A DNA stretch of 64,000 nucleotides from Coprobacillaceae bacterium UN01-12pH3A (GTDB taxonomy: Bacteria; Bacillota_I; Bacilli_A; Erysipelotrichales; Coprobacillaceae), in the NCBI GenBank assembly GCA_027676805.1, contig JAQENU010000004.1, positions 186,001 to 250,000 on the forward strand, in the 5' to 3' direction. The notes beneath the pieces are model-generated. The model made no database searches and was not told the origin of the DNA. It saw only the letters and a program-made list of their open reading frames with translations. Of the stretch, positions 34,976 through 44,500 are shown in pieces; within the stretch, counting starts at the first letter, position 1, and every line of letters begins with the position of its first letter. A program made the translations under genes and the position numbers.

Positions 34976-36652
34976 ATGTTGATGACAGGATCACAGATCG
35001 TCATTGAATGTCTTTTGGAACAAGGCGTAGACACTATTTTCGGATATCCGGGAGGAACTATTTTAAATGTCTATGACGCCTTATACCAATATCGAGATAA
35101 GCTGACGCATATTTTGACCTCACATGAACAAGGGGCTTCCCATGCAGCCGATGGGTATGCCCGTTCAACCGGGAAAGTAGGGGTATGCATGGCAACCTCC
35201 GGTCCGGGAGCTACCAATTTAGTCACCGGACTGGCAACCGCTTATATGGATTCTGTGCCCGTTGTTGCGATTACATGCAACCAGATCACCGATCTGATCG
35301 GTAAAGACAGTTTTCAAGAAGTGGATATTATGGGAATGACAATGCCCATTACTAAACATAATTATATGATCAAAGATATTCGTGATTTGGCACCGGCAAT
35401 CAGAAAAGCCTTTAAAATTGCCGCATCCGGAAGACCGGGACCGGTCCTTGTTGATATTACGAAGGATGTAACAGCCGCTAAATATGAATATGAGAAAATG
35501 CCAAAACAAGAAAAAGAAATAGCGAAGGATACATTTACTTTAGATCAAATCGATCAGGCTATCGAGATGATCAGAGCATCTAAGCAGCCGTTTGTTATGA
35601 GCGGAGGCGGTGTGATCATCAGCGAAGCAGCCGATGAACTGAAAACTTTTGTTGATCTAGTCGATGCCCCTGTCTGCGATACATTAATGGGGAAAGGAAG
35701 CTATCCGAATACCTGTACACGTTACACCGGCATGATTGGAATGCATGGAACAAAGCCGACTAACTTTGGGGTTAGTCAATCGGATTTACTGATCGTAATC
35801 GGTGCTAGATTCAGTGACCGTGTGACCGGAAATACAGAAACCTTTGCCAGTCAGGCGAAGATCATTCACATTGATATTGATGAAGCAGAAATCGATAAGA
35901 ATATTAAAGTGGATCATGCCATCGTCGGTGATGCCAAAGAAATTCTGAAAGTGTTGAACAGTCGTTTAGAAAAACAAGACCACTCATCATGGATGAATAC
36001 GATTCAGGAATTAAAAGAGAAATATCCGTTAACTTATGATGAATCTGTTTTGACCGGTCCCTATATTATCGAAACGATTGACCGCGTGACAAACGGAGAA
36101 GCCTTGATGGTAACCGAAGTCGGTCAGCATCAGATGTGGGCAGCACAGTATTTTAAATATAAACACCCTCGTCAGCTGATTACTTCAGGCGGTTTAGGAA
36201 CAATGGGCTTCGGTTTAGGTGCAGCCATTGGGACAAAGTTAGGAAACAAAGAAAAAACTGTGTTTAATATTGCCGGTGATGGATGCTTTAGAATGAATTT
36301 AAACGAGATGGCAACCGTATGCCGCAACCATATTCCTCTGATTCAGGTAGTTTTGAATAATCAAGTATTAGGAATGGTACGTCAGTGGCAGACGTTATTC
36401 TATGATCAGCGTTATTCACATACGATCTTAAATGACGGGGTGGACTTTGTAAAACTAGCAGAAGCCTTTGGGGCAAAAGCATACCGTGTGACAAAGAAAG
36501 ACGAACTGGAAGGTGTGATCAAAGAAGCGATGGCTTTAAACGCTCCTGTTTTAATTGAATGTATCATCGATCAAGATGATAAAGTATGGCCGATGGTAGC
36601 ACCGGGAGGCGCTATTGCGGAAACCTTTACAGATGAAGATTTAAATAAGTAA
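34976..36652 (+). CDS. ilvB: Acetolactate synthase large (catalytic) subunit
   Basis: TPP-dependent enzyme that starts Val/Ile synthesis. The N-terminal pyrimidine-binding domain (GVDTIFGYPGGTILNVYDAL, HEQGASHAADGYARSTGKVGV, GPGATNLVTGLATAYMDSVP) and the C-terminal TPP/Mg motif GDGCFRMNLNEMATVCRNHIPLIQVVLNN are complete. 558 residues. Last gene of the operon, ending at the terminator 36654-36679. The start is the ATG at 34976 or the nearby one at 34982. Confidence 0.95.
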   Translation: MLMTGSQIVIECLLEQGVDTIFGYPGGTILNVYDALYQYRDKLTHILTSHEQGASHAADGYARSTGKVGVCMATSGPGATNLVTGLATAYMDSVPVVAITCNQITDLIGKDSFQEVDIMGMTMPITKHNYMIKDIRDLAPAIRKAFKIAASGRPGPVLVDITKDVTAAKYEYEKMPKQEKEIAKDTFTLDQIDQAIEMIRASKQPFVMSGGGVIISEAADELKTFVDLVDAPVCDTLMGKGSYPNTCTRYTGMIGMHGTKPTNFGVSQSDLLIVIGARFSDRVTGNTETFASQAKIIHIDIDEAEIDKNIKVDHAIVGDAKEILKVLNSRLEKQDHSSWMNTIQELKEKYPLTYDESVLTGPYIIETIDRVTNGEALMVTEVGQHQMWAAQYFKYKHPRQLITSGGLGTMGFGLGAAIGTKLGNKEKTVFNIAGDGCFRMNLNEMATVCRNHIPLIQVVLNNQVLGMVRQWQTLFYDQRYSHTILNDGVDFVKLAEAFGAKAYRVTKKDELEGVIKEAMALNAPVLIECIIDQDDKVWPMVAPGGAIAETFTDEDLNK

Positions 36653-36653
36653 T

Positions 36654-36679
36654 AAATCTGCGATACAGCAGATTTTTTT
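36654..36679 (+). terminator. Terminator of the ilv-leu operon
   Basis: AAATCTGC and GCAGATTT arms around GATACA, then a T-run. Confidence 0.9.
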
Positions 36680-36757
36680 ACTTTAGGGATTAATTCAACC
36701 ACCGGTTTGTTTTCAATTTAACTTTATTATTCTAAAATAGTCTTGGAGGTGAAAGCT

Positions 36758-37270
36758 ATGGATCAGATTAAAATCGGAAAGTTCATTGCAGAACAGCGAC
36801 ATAAAGAAAAATTAACTCAAAAACAATTGGCTGAGAAGCTGAATGTTTCGGATCGTGCTGTCAGTAAATGGGAAAGAGGCGTTTGCTTAATGGATATCTC
36901 ACTTTTAAAACCTTTAAGTTCATTACTGAATGTTAGTGTTATCGATCTTTTATCAGGCGAGATCGTTCCTGAATCAAAAAGGAATGAACGGTATGAAGAA
37001 AGCATTGCAGATATTGCTTACATGAATGAGATGAAATCAAAAGCCTTTGGTGTAAATGGATTTTTATTTGCATATCTGTTTTTTATTATCTATAAAGTGG
37101 TTAAAGATATTTATTTTTACGATATTATTAGTATTTTAATGTTCTTTTTATCTTTTAAATTCTATTACTTGTATCAGTTAGATCATAATCGCACAAATAA
37201 AATCATGAGCTGGATCACCTTAGCCACAGGATTGTTCCTATTGCTGCTTTTCTTATGCAAAACTTGGTAA
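36758..37270 (+). CDS. XRE HTH regulator with C-terminal membrane helices
   Basis: N-terminal XRE domain (LTQKQLAEKLNVSDRAVSKWERGVCLMDISLLKPLSSLLNVSVIDLL, about residues 15-65), then a linker and three hydrophobic helices (FLFAYLFFIIYKVV, YDIISILMFFLSFKFYYL, WITLATGLFLLLLFLC). About 170 residues. A membrane-bound regulator is likely, with an unknown signal. I start at the ATG at 36758, 8 nt after GGAGGTG. Transcribed alone. Confidence 0.8.
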   Translation: MDQIKIGKFIAEQRHKEKLTQKQLAEKLNVSDRAVSKWERGVCLMDISLLKPLSSLLNVSVIDLLSGEIVPESKRNERYEESIADIAYMNEMKSKAFGVNGFLFAYLFFIIYKVVKDIYFYDIISILMFFLSFKFYYLYQLDHNRTNKIMSWITLATGLFLLLLFLCKTW

Positions 37271-37376
37271 TTGCTTAAAAAAATCCCTAGAATCTTTAGA
37301 AATGTTTTCATATAATTTGACTTTAATTTAAGGCTTTTATTGTATCCTGTATACAAGGCAGGAGGGAATAAAAACT

Positions 37377-38003
37377 ATGGAAAGCCAATTGAGTGTTTTT
37401 GATGCAATTATTGATATGCTGTGTTTAAAACCAATATTTATGATCGGATTTGTATTACTGATTGCAGTATTGTTTATATTGTTTAAGAAAGATAATAAGT
37501 TACCAAAAGGTCAAATCATTATCACTTCATTTTTATTGTATTATTATGTATGTATCGTTTTATATAATGTGGTGGGAATACCAACGATCAGTGAAATCAT
37601 GCGTGTCACTGGTTTAGGAGAATCTTTGTTTAACCCAAATATCAGTTTGATTCCTTTAGTGGGAGGTGTCAGTCTGGAATTTATTTTGAATATCTTTTGT
37701 TTTATTCCTTTGGGATTCCTTTGCCCATTAATCAGTCAGTCTTTTAATAAAATGAAGAATGTGGTTGCATTGGGATTTGGTTTATCCCTGGCAATCGAAT
37801 TAAGCCAGTTGTTTACCCTGTACAGGGCAACGGATATTAATGATCTGATTGCCAATACCTTTGGGGCTTTGCTTGGATTCTTTTGTTATCAGGTTATTTT
37901 AAAACTGAGAGTAAAAGAGACACCGCCATCAAGTAATAAAGCTGCTCAGCGTTTGCCAATCATCGTGATTATGACAGCTTTTGTGATCGTGTTTATGAGT
38001 TAA
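37377..38003 (+). CDS. VanZ-like membrane protein
   Basis: 208 residues, with about five membrane helices and the VanZ-family pattern NPNISLIPL, NIFCFIPLGFLCPLI, LSLAIELSQLF and ATDINDLIANTFGALLGFF. VanZ gives low-level teicoplanin resistance in Tn1546, but most homologues have no assigned role. A second VanZ-like gene lies at 51177. The ATG follows AGGAGGGAATAAAAACT. Confidence 0.8.
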   Translation: MESQLSVFDAIIDMLCLKPIFMIGFVLLIAVLFILFKKDNKLPKGQIIITSFLLYYYVCIVLYNVVGIPTISEIMRVTGLGESLFNPNISLIPLVGGVSLEFILNIFCFIPLGFLCPLISQSFNKMKNVVALGFGLSLAIELSQLFTLYRATDINDLIANTFGALLGFFCYQVILKLRVKETPPSSNKAAQRLPIIVIMTAFVIVFMS

Positions 38004-38047
38004 ATATGTAACATAACCACTGTTTTTATTAAAATATGTTTTGCCTA

Positions 38048-38078
38048 TTGCCTTGGAGTACACTCCAAACGCTATACT
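38048..38078 (+). promoter_or_regulatory. MerR-type promoter of the SDR gene
   Basis: TTGCCT (38048-38053) and TATACT (38073-38078) are 19 bp apart, with the dyad TTGGAGT-AC-ACTCCAA in the spacer (38053-38068). A long spacer with a central dyad is the signature of MerR-family activation. Confidence 0.75.
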
Positions 38079-38112
38079 ATTATTGAAAGAAATAGATAGA
38101 GGAGGAAAAAAT

Positions 38113-38937
38113 ATGAAAACATGGTTAATTACGGGCTGTTCAAGTGGAATTGGAGAAGGAATCGCTAAAGCGGTACTAAAAAAAGGAGATCAGGCAGTGG
38201 TTACAGCTCGAAACCCTGAAAAATTATCAGACTTGGTAAAAGAATATCCCAAGACAGCTTATGCAGTCGCTTTGGATGTGACGGATAAAGAAAGCATTAC
38301 AAACGCCGTTAAAGAAGCCCTGGCTAAGTTTGGAACGATTGATGTTTTAATCAATAATGCCGGGTATGGTTATCGTTCTTCCGTAGAAGAAGGAGAAATC
38401 GAAGGAGTCGATCAGTTATTCAATACAAACTTTTTTGGACCTATCGAATTAATTAAAGAAGTACTGCCAACTTTGAGAGCTAATAAAAGCGGAGCCATTG
38501 TCAATGTTTCTTCTATTGCTGCGGTTCGCTCAGGTGTTGGCTCAGGGTATTATGCCGCAAGTAAAGCAGCTCTGGAATTGATGACGGATGGATTGGCAAA
38601 AGAACTGAAACCATTGGGCATTAAAGTCATGATTGTTCAGCCGGGATCATTCAGAACCCATTTCTATGATACATCCTTGAAAGGAACAGAAAAGAAGATT
38701 GAGGATTACGCTGAAACAGCCGGAAAAACACGTAAAGAAAATGTCGTTAATCTAAAAAATCAGCCGGGAGATCCGATTAAAGGCGGAGAAGTTATCGTTG
38801 AAGCAATTGAACGTGAAGACTATCCCTTTAGGTTATTATTGGGGAGTGATGCAGTCAGAATCGTTTCAGAAGCATTACAGGAAAGAATCAAGGAAATCGA
38901 AAGCTATAAAGAGATCAGTTCAAAATCAGATTATTAA
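38113..38937 (+). CDS. Short-chain dehydrogenase/reductase
   Basis: Classical SDR of about 274 residues: TGCSSGIGEGIA (NAD(P)-binding), NNAGYGYRSSVEEGE, the catalytic Ser in VNVSSIAA and the YYAASKAALEL (YxxxK) motif. The C-terminal part suits a ketone or aldehyde reductase. Substrate unknown. A MerR-type promoter precedes it, so it may be induced by an electrophile or aldehyde. The ATG at 38113 follows GAGGAGGAAAAAAT. A terminator is at 38936-38961. Confidence 0.9.
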   Translation: MKTWLITGCSSGIGEGIAKAVLKKGDQAVVTARNPEKLSDLVKEYPKTAYAVALDVTDKESITNAVKEALAKFGTIDVLINNAGYGYRSSVEEGEIEGVDQLFNTNFFGPIELIKEVLPTLRANKSGAIVNVSSIAAVRSGVGSGYYAASKAALELMTDGLAKELKPLGIKVMIVQPGSFRTHFYDTSLKGTEKKIEDYAETAGKTRKENVVNLKNQPGDPIKGGEVIVEAIEREDYPFRLLLGSDAVRIVSEALQERIKEIESYKEISSKSDY

Positions 38938-38961
38938 AAGACCACTAAACCGGTCTTTTTT
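38936..38961 (+). terminator. Terminator of the SDR gene
   Basis: AAAAGACC and GGTCTTTT arms, then Ts. Confidence 0.85.
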
Positions 38962-39024
38962 TAGATTTGTAAGCGCTATGTAGTATATGCTATAATGGAA
39001 AGAGTTGAAAGAAAGAGGAATGAT

Positions 39025-39549
39025 ATGAAAACAGAAAGATTAATTTTAAGAAAGTTTACCCCAGAAGACTATCAGGATTTATATGAATATTTATCACAGG
39101 CAGAGGTTGTGAAATATGAACCTTATGATGTCTTTACTTTAGAAAAGGCAAAAAAAGAAGCGATTAAACGATCAGTTAACCCGGCTTTCTGGGCGGTTTG
39201 CCTGCAAGAAAGCGGAAAACTAATTGGTAATATATATTTTGAAAAGCAAGACTTTGATACATGGGAATTAGGCTATGTCTTTAATCAGAATTTTCAGGGC
39301 AAGGGATATGCGACAGAAGCTGCTCGAGCTTTGATTCATGATACGTTTATTAATCAGGGGGCCCACCGTGTAGTAGCGATGTGCAATCCGGAGAATACAG
39401 CTTCATGGAAGCTGATGGAACGATTAAACATGCGCAGAGAGGCACATCATATCAAAAATGTTTGGTTTTTTAAAGATGAAAATGGGAGTCCAATTTGGCA
39501 GGATACATTTAAGTATGCTCTCTTAAAAGAAGAATGGAAAAAAGAGTAG
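39025..39549 (+). CDS. RimJ/RimL-type GNAT acetyltransferase
   Basis: About 174 residues. TERLILRKFTPEDYQDLYEYLSQ is the RimJ/L start, WELGYVFNQNFQGKGYATEAARALI the acetyl-CoA loop, and CNPENTASWKLMERLNMRREAH the C-terminal helix with the conserved N-x-x-S-x-x-L pattern. It probably acetylates a protein N terminus or a small amine. I start at the ATG at 39025, after AAAGAGGAATGAT. It has its own extended -10 (TGCTATAAT) upstream. Confidence 0.88.
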   Translation: MKTERLILRKFTPEDYQDLYEYLSQAEVVKYEPYDVFTLEKAKKEAIKRSVNPAFWAVCLQESGKLIGNIYFEKQDFDTWELGYVFNQNFQGKGYATEAARALIHDTFINQGAHRVVAMCNPENTASWKLMERLNMRREAHHIKNVWFFKDENGSPIWQDTFKYALLKEEWKKE

Positions 39550-39592
39550 GAGCGCAAAGCTTTTACTTTTTTTATAAAAGTTCAAAAAAGCC

Positions 39593-39623
39593 TTGACTTA
39601 GAGTTAACTCCAAGTGTTAAGCT
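39593..39623 (+). promoter_or_regulatory. Second MerR-type promoter
   Basis: TTGACT (39593-39598) and TAAGCT (39618-39623) are 19 bp apart, with CTTAGAGTTAACTCCAAG (39597-39614) between or overlapping them, a dyad with one mismatched pair. It closely resembles the site at 38052-38069. Confidence 0.7.
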
Positions 39624-39664
39624 ATAGATGTTCATTCAATAGACATGCGATTGGAGGGATTTAT

Positions 39665-40108
39665 ATGACCATTGAAGAATTAAAAGAAATGCAAAGAAAA
39701 AATCACTACTCTTTTGTAGCGAGTTCACAAGATTATCTTTATACGGCGAATGACAGTGGAACGACGCCGATCTTATATAAAGCCGTTAAACATCGTTATT
39801 ATTTTAAAGATGCCGTTATTTTAGAATGCCGAGTTGGTAAAGCAACGGCAATCTTATTGGCTAGAAGCCACATTCAATATTTACATGCTCATGTGATCAG
39901 CCGTCCGGCTAAAGAAATTTTGGATCGTTATCACATCTGCTATACCTATGATCATGAAGTGGAATATATTGAAAATATTTGTAAAGACTGTATCTGTTCG
40001 ATGGAAGAAGACTTATTGGAAGTCCATGATTTAGATGAAGGATTTAAGATTATTGTTCAGCATTTGAGTAAGTCAATGAACTCGCTGATGTGGAAGCTGA
40101 CGGCTTAA
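39665..40108 (+). CDS. DUF1893-family protein
   Basis: About 147 residues. The region AVILECRVGKATAILLARSHIQYLHAHVISRPAKEILDRYHICYTYDHEVEYI matches DUF1893 (TM1506-like, deaminase fold). Molecular function is not established. Five cysteines cluster in YHICYTYD...NICKDCICSMEED. It lies behind the second MerR-type promoter and so may belong to the same regulon as the SDR. The ATG at 39665 follows GGAGGGATTTAT. Confidence 0.75.
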   Translation: MTIEELKEMQRKNHYSFVASSQDYLYTANDSGTTPILYKAVKHRYYFKDAVILECRVGKATAILLARSHIQYLHAHVISRPAKEILDRYHICYTYDHEVEYIENICKDCICSMEEDLLEVHDLDEGFKIIVQHLSKSMNSLMWKLTA

Positions 40109-40114
40109 TAATAC

Positions 40115-40143
40115 CAAAAAGGATAGGGAGACCTATCTTTTTT
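40115..40143 (+). terminator. Terminator of the DUF1893 gene
   Basis: GATAGG and CCTATC arms with a GAGA loop, flanked by A- and T-runs. Confidence 0.8.
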
Positions 40144-40148
40144 AGATA

Positions 40149-40172
40149 TAGAAAAAGATCCCGCAGGATCTT
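40149..40172 (-). terminator. Terminator of the XRE-zinc-ribbon gene
   Basis: On the minus strand AAGATCC and GGGATCTT arms with a short loop, followed by Ts. Confidence 0.75.
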
Positions 40173-40749
40173 AAATCATAAATAAACCGTCTTGAGTACA
40201 GTAATAATAAAGTTTGCTTCCTCTTTTTCTTGGCATGCGCAATGCCCCTGATTGTTCGGGATAGAGTTTGACAAGCATCACTCGGTCATACATCACCTGA
40301 GCGACAAAAGAGAGGTAATGATCTTTGTTCATCGGATGTTCAAACGTAATATAGTCCTCCCCATCGCTTTCAGTGATATTTAAATGGTGTAAGTCATCGG
40401 GCTTATTGATTTCTAGGGGTTCAAGCTTACGTCCGCAGCAGGCAATGTCAATGGTATTCATCGAATAGATAATATTGCCGCAGATGGGACATACATAAAA
40501 TTTAATTCGTTTCATATTTCCTCCGTCTAGGACGTTGCATGAAAGTTCTCCGGATAGAATATCCTCAACACTTACGCCAAACAGACTGGCTAATGAAGGA
40601 AGCAGACTAATATCGGGGCACCCGATTCCGCGTTCCCATTTAGAAACGGTGCGGTCACTGATTAACAGCTGATCTGCCAATTCTTTTTGGGTCATCTTCT
40701 TTTCCTTGCGTAAAGCTAAAATTAACTGTCCTACTTTTAAACTGTTCAT
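40171..40749 (-). CDS. XRE regulator fused to a desulfoferrodoxin-like domain
   Basis: Residues 1-70 form an XRE helix-turn-helix (TQKELADQLLISDRTVSKWERGIGCPDISLL). Residues about 80-192 resemble desulfoferrodoxin/superoxide reductase: a rubredoxin-like Cys set (CPIC at 87-90, CC at 104-105) and the iron-site pattern EHPMNKDHY (His138, His144) with a late Cys184. A metal- or redox-sensing regulator is the natural inference. Catalysis is doubtful, because not all superoxide reductase ligands are obvious. The minus-strand start follows GAGGTGTTGTT. Confidence 0.8.
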   Translation of the reverse strand: MNSLKVGQLILALRKEKKMTQKELADQLLISDRTVSKWERGIGCPDISLLPSLASLFGVSVEDILSGELSCNVLDGGNMKRIKFYVCPICGNIIYSMNTIDIACCGRKLEPLEINKPDDLHHLNITESDGEDYITFEHPMNKDHYLSFVAQVMYDRVMLVKLYPEQSGALRMPRKRGSKLYYYCTQDGLFMI

Positions 40750-40867
40750 AACAACACCTCCTCTATCATTGTAGCAAATTCCTTTCTTTATACAACCAAC
40801 GCTCCGGCGAGTTAAACAAAAATAACGAAATTACCTAATGACAGATAATTTCGTTATTTACGTTTTT

Positions 40868-41218
40868 TTACTTTTCTTGGAAAGACGACAAACAATCCAT
40901 ACGCTCTTTAATACGCACTTTATTTTCTTCATTAAGCGTTCTGAAGCCTTGAAGAATTTCATATTCATCTTCGCGAAGTTGAATCCATGTATCATTCTTT
41001 ATAATTGGTGCCGGATTATCCGTTTTACCAAGCAAATAGTCAGTTGAAGTATCTAAACGAGTAGCAATTTCTCCAAGCACATCAGCTTTTGGAACATTGA
41101 TATCATTTTCATATTTAGATAACATTGACTTTGTTATACCTACAGACTTCGCTAAAGAAATTTGCGTAATGTTTAATTCTTGTCGTAATCCAACGATTCT
41201 TGACCCTAATTTCTTCAT
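40868..41218 (-). CDS. XRE-family HTH regulator
   Basis: 116 residues. The HTH region GSRIVGLRQELNITQISLAKSVGITKSMLSKYENDINVPKADVLGEIATRLDTSTDYLLG is typical. The C-terminal half is short, charged and helical. It reads away from the Sel1 gene across a 320-bp AT-rich gap and may control it (inference only). Confidence 0.8.
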   Translation of the reverse strand: MKKLGSRIVGLRQELNITQISLAKSVGITKSMLSKYENDINVPKADVLGEIATRLDTSTDYLLGKTDNPAPIIKNDTWIQLREDEYEILQGFRTLNEENKVRIKERMDCLSSFQEK

Positions 41219-41539
41219 TTTATACCCTCATTTTTTTAAAAACTTTAATCATATTATATACGATTCATATAGAAAATACGATAAAATCTCTAAACTTGTA
41301 TGAAAATAAATTATTTGTTTCTCTTTTTCCTTTATTATCATATTTTCTGTTAGCTATTTGGAAACAATAGCATACACCAAACTAATATTAACACTAAATA
41401 GTTTATTGGTACAGTCTTATTATGGTTCAAAATTATAAAGTTACTTTTAAGAATTGAAATTTTTATAATTTTTTTGTTCAAATATAACGAATATGGTATG
41501 ATAAAGATATATATAAATTATAAATACGGGGAGAATAAT
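41219..41539. promoter_or_regulatory. AT-rich divergent gap with Sel1-gene promoter
   Basis: Very AT-rich. TTGTTC (41474-41479) and TATGAT (41497-41502), 17-bp spacer, form the likely promoter of the Sel1 gene. Near the XRE start, ATACGATTCATATAGAAAATACGATA contains repeated ATACGAT half-sites that may be the XRE operator. No gene seen. Confidence 0.5.
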
Positions 41540-44500
41540 ATGGATATATTAGAAAGGCTAAAATTTTATGAACCATTATTTAATCAATGGAACGTCGACG
41601 AGATTATAACATGTGAAGGTGACATTACTTGGTGTAAAGTGAAAATTGAAGGATTTAGTGAAACACAGACTAAATTATTAAAAGTAAAAACACTAATGGC
41701 AGCTAAGAGTGATGATAATGATCAGAAGATGAATGAGCTTGATAAAGCGTATAAACAGGTGCTAAGCAATTATGAAATAGAGGACTTGGATTTTACGAAT
41801 ACGCCCTATATCAATGAAGAGCATTATTATATAGAAGAAGATGACTGCATTTTAGGAATGGATATCTGCTTTTTAATGAAGGAGGATGAGATCATTGAAG
41901 AAGCAGAAGAAATGCCTTCTACGCCGGAAGGCATCTATGAATTAGGATTGAAATATTTTTATGGAAATGGAAAGCTGCATGATGAAATTAAAGCTGCTGA
42001 GCTGTTTAAGCAAGCGGCAATCTTAGGATTCCCTCCTGCCCAATGTATTTTAGGATACTGTTATGAAATGGGACAGGGAGTAGGTGAAGACCTGTCAGAA
42101 GCGATCCACTGGTATACCGTATCAGCTAATAATGGCGATGATGTCGGACAATGCAATTTAGCGTATTGCTATGAAATGGGACGTGGAGTAGAAAAAAACT
42201 TTGAGGAAGCTGTGAAGTGGTATCAGGCTTCGGCAGAACAGGGCTATGCACGAGCCTTATGCAATTTAGGGCATTGCTATGAATATGGGATCGGGATCGA
42301 AAAGGATCATCAAAAAGCGTTTGAATATTATACAAAAGCGGCGGAAAAGAATTTTACTCCGGCTAAATGGTGCATTGGTGCTTGCTATGAATTTGGAATT
42401 CATGTGAATCCGGATCCGGAAAAATCATTTGAATGGTATTTAAAAGCTGCTGAAGATGGCTATGAAAGAGCACAGTTCAATGTTGCGTACTGTTATGAAT
42501 TCGGGGATGGTATTGAACAGAACATGGATGCGGCTATCGAATGGTATGTGGCTGCCAGCAATCAGGATTATGCACCGGCATTATGTAATTTAGCGTATTG
42601 TTATGAAAATGGCAATGGCGTTGAAAAGGATATTAAAAAAGCAAATGAGCTTTATGAACGTGCTGCTTATCAAGGGTATCCAAGAGCGATGTATAATCTT
42701 GCTTACAACTATGAAAATGCCATTGGTTTAGAAGAAAATATTGAACGTGCAGTTGTCCTATACCGTCAGGCCGCGGAAGCAAATTATCCGCAGGCACAGT
42801 GTAAATACGGCTATTGCTTAGAAGTGGGCTTTGGGGTTGAAAAAGACGAAGCGTTGGCATGTGAATACTACCGTCGTGCGGCAGAGCAAGGAGATCCGAT
42901 CGGGGCATGCAATTTAGGATACTGCTATGAAAGCGGCATTGGTGTAGAAAGAAATGCAGATGAAGCATTTAAATATTATGAACAGTCTGCTAAAGAAGGC
43001 TATCCACGCGGTTTGGCAAATTTAGGTTATTTCTATGAAGTGGGATTGGGCTGTAAGGCAGATCCGCAGATTGCTGTTTCCTTATATCGTCAGGCGGCAG
43101 AACAGGGCTATGCTGTAGCTCAATGTAACTTAGGCTATTGTTATGAAGTGGGAATCGGGGTTGAAATCAATTATGATGAAGCCTTCAAATATTATGATAT
43201 GGCTGCTCAACAAGATTATCCGCGCGCAATTTCTTGTATTGGCTATTGTTATGAAGCGGGTCAGGGGTGCGAGCAAGACGAGAAAAAAGCAACCGATTAC
43301 TATCGAAAAGCATCTGACTTTGGATATCCGGTAGCGCAATGCAATTTAGGGTATTGCTATGAAGTCGGGATTGGGGTTGAACAAGATGCACAGCAGGCCG
43401 TTCACTTCTATCAATTGGCAGCAGAACAAGGCTATCCGCGTGCTCAATGTAATTTAGGACTTTGCTATGAAGTGGGGCGCGGTACTCAAAAGAATATGGA
43501 AGAAGCGGTAAAATGGTATATTGCCGCATCTCATCAGAATTATCCGCGTGCGATGTATAATTATGCCTGCTGTTTAGAAAACGGGGATGGTGTAGAAGCC
43601 AATATGGAAGAAGCGTTTGTTTGGTATAAAAAAGCTGCGGACGCAGGATTTGCCAGAGCTCAGTGTGTAGCAGGATACTGCTATGAAATGGGAGAAGGAA
43701 CGGCAAAAGACCTTGCTCAGGCACTCCATTACTATACTTTATCGGCTGAAAATGAGGATGCAGTGGGACAATGTAACTTAGGTTATATGTACGATTACGG
43801 AATCGGAACAGAAAAAGATATTGATTTGGCATTTAAATGGTATCAGGCTTCTGCTCAGCAAGGGTATCCACGTGCCCAATGCAATTTAGGCTATTGCTAT
43901 GAAGTGGGTGATGGTGTCGAGGCGGACATCAAAAAGGCTGCTGAATGGTATCAAAAAGCAGCGGATCAGGATGATATTAATGCCTGTTGTAATCTAGGAG
44001 TTTTCTTTGAATTTGGAAAAGGTGTAGAACAATCTTATGAAAAAGCAGTGGAATACTATCAGAAAGCGGCTGATATGAATTCGAGCAGAGGAATGACCAA
44101 CTTAGGCGTTATGTATGAAAACGGCTATGGGGTTGATAAAAATCCGGATAAAGCTGTAGAACTATATCGTCGAGCTTCCGAGCTTGGTTATGCCAGAGCC
44201 ACTTGCTTCTTAGGGTATTGTTATGAAACAGGGATCGGTGTCGAAGTCGATCTTAAAAAAGCTATCGAGCTTTATCAAAGCTCCGCAGAGGCAAAATTCC
44301 CACAAGGTATCTATAACTTAGCTTGCTGCTATGATTTTGGAACCGGTGTGCAAAAGGATGAAGCAAAAGCTGTTGAGCTTTATCAAGAAGCCGCTGATTT
44401 AGGGCATATTACAGCGATTAATAATTTAGGTGTCAACTATGAAAATGGTACCGGTGTTCAAAAAGATGAGGCAAAAGCAGTAGAGCTTTATGCCAAAGCA

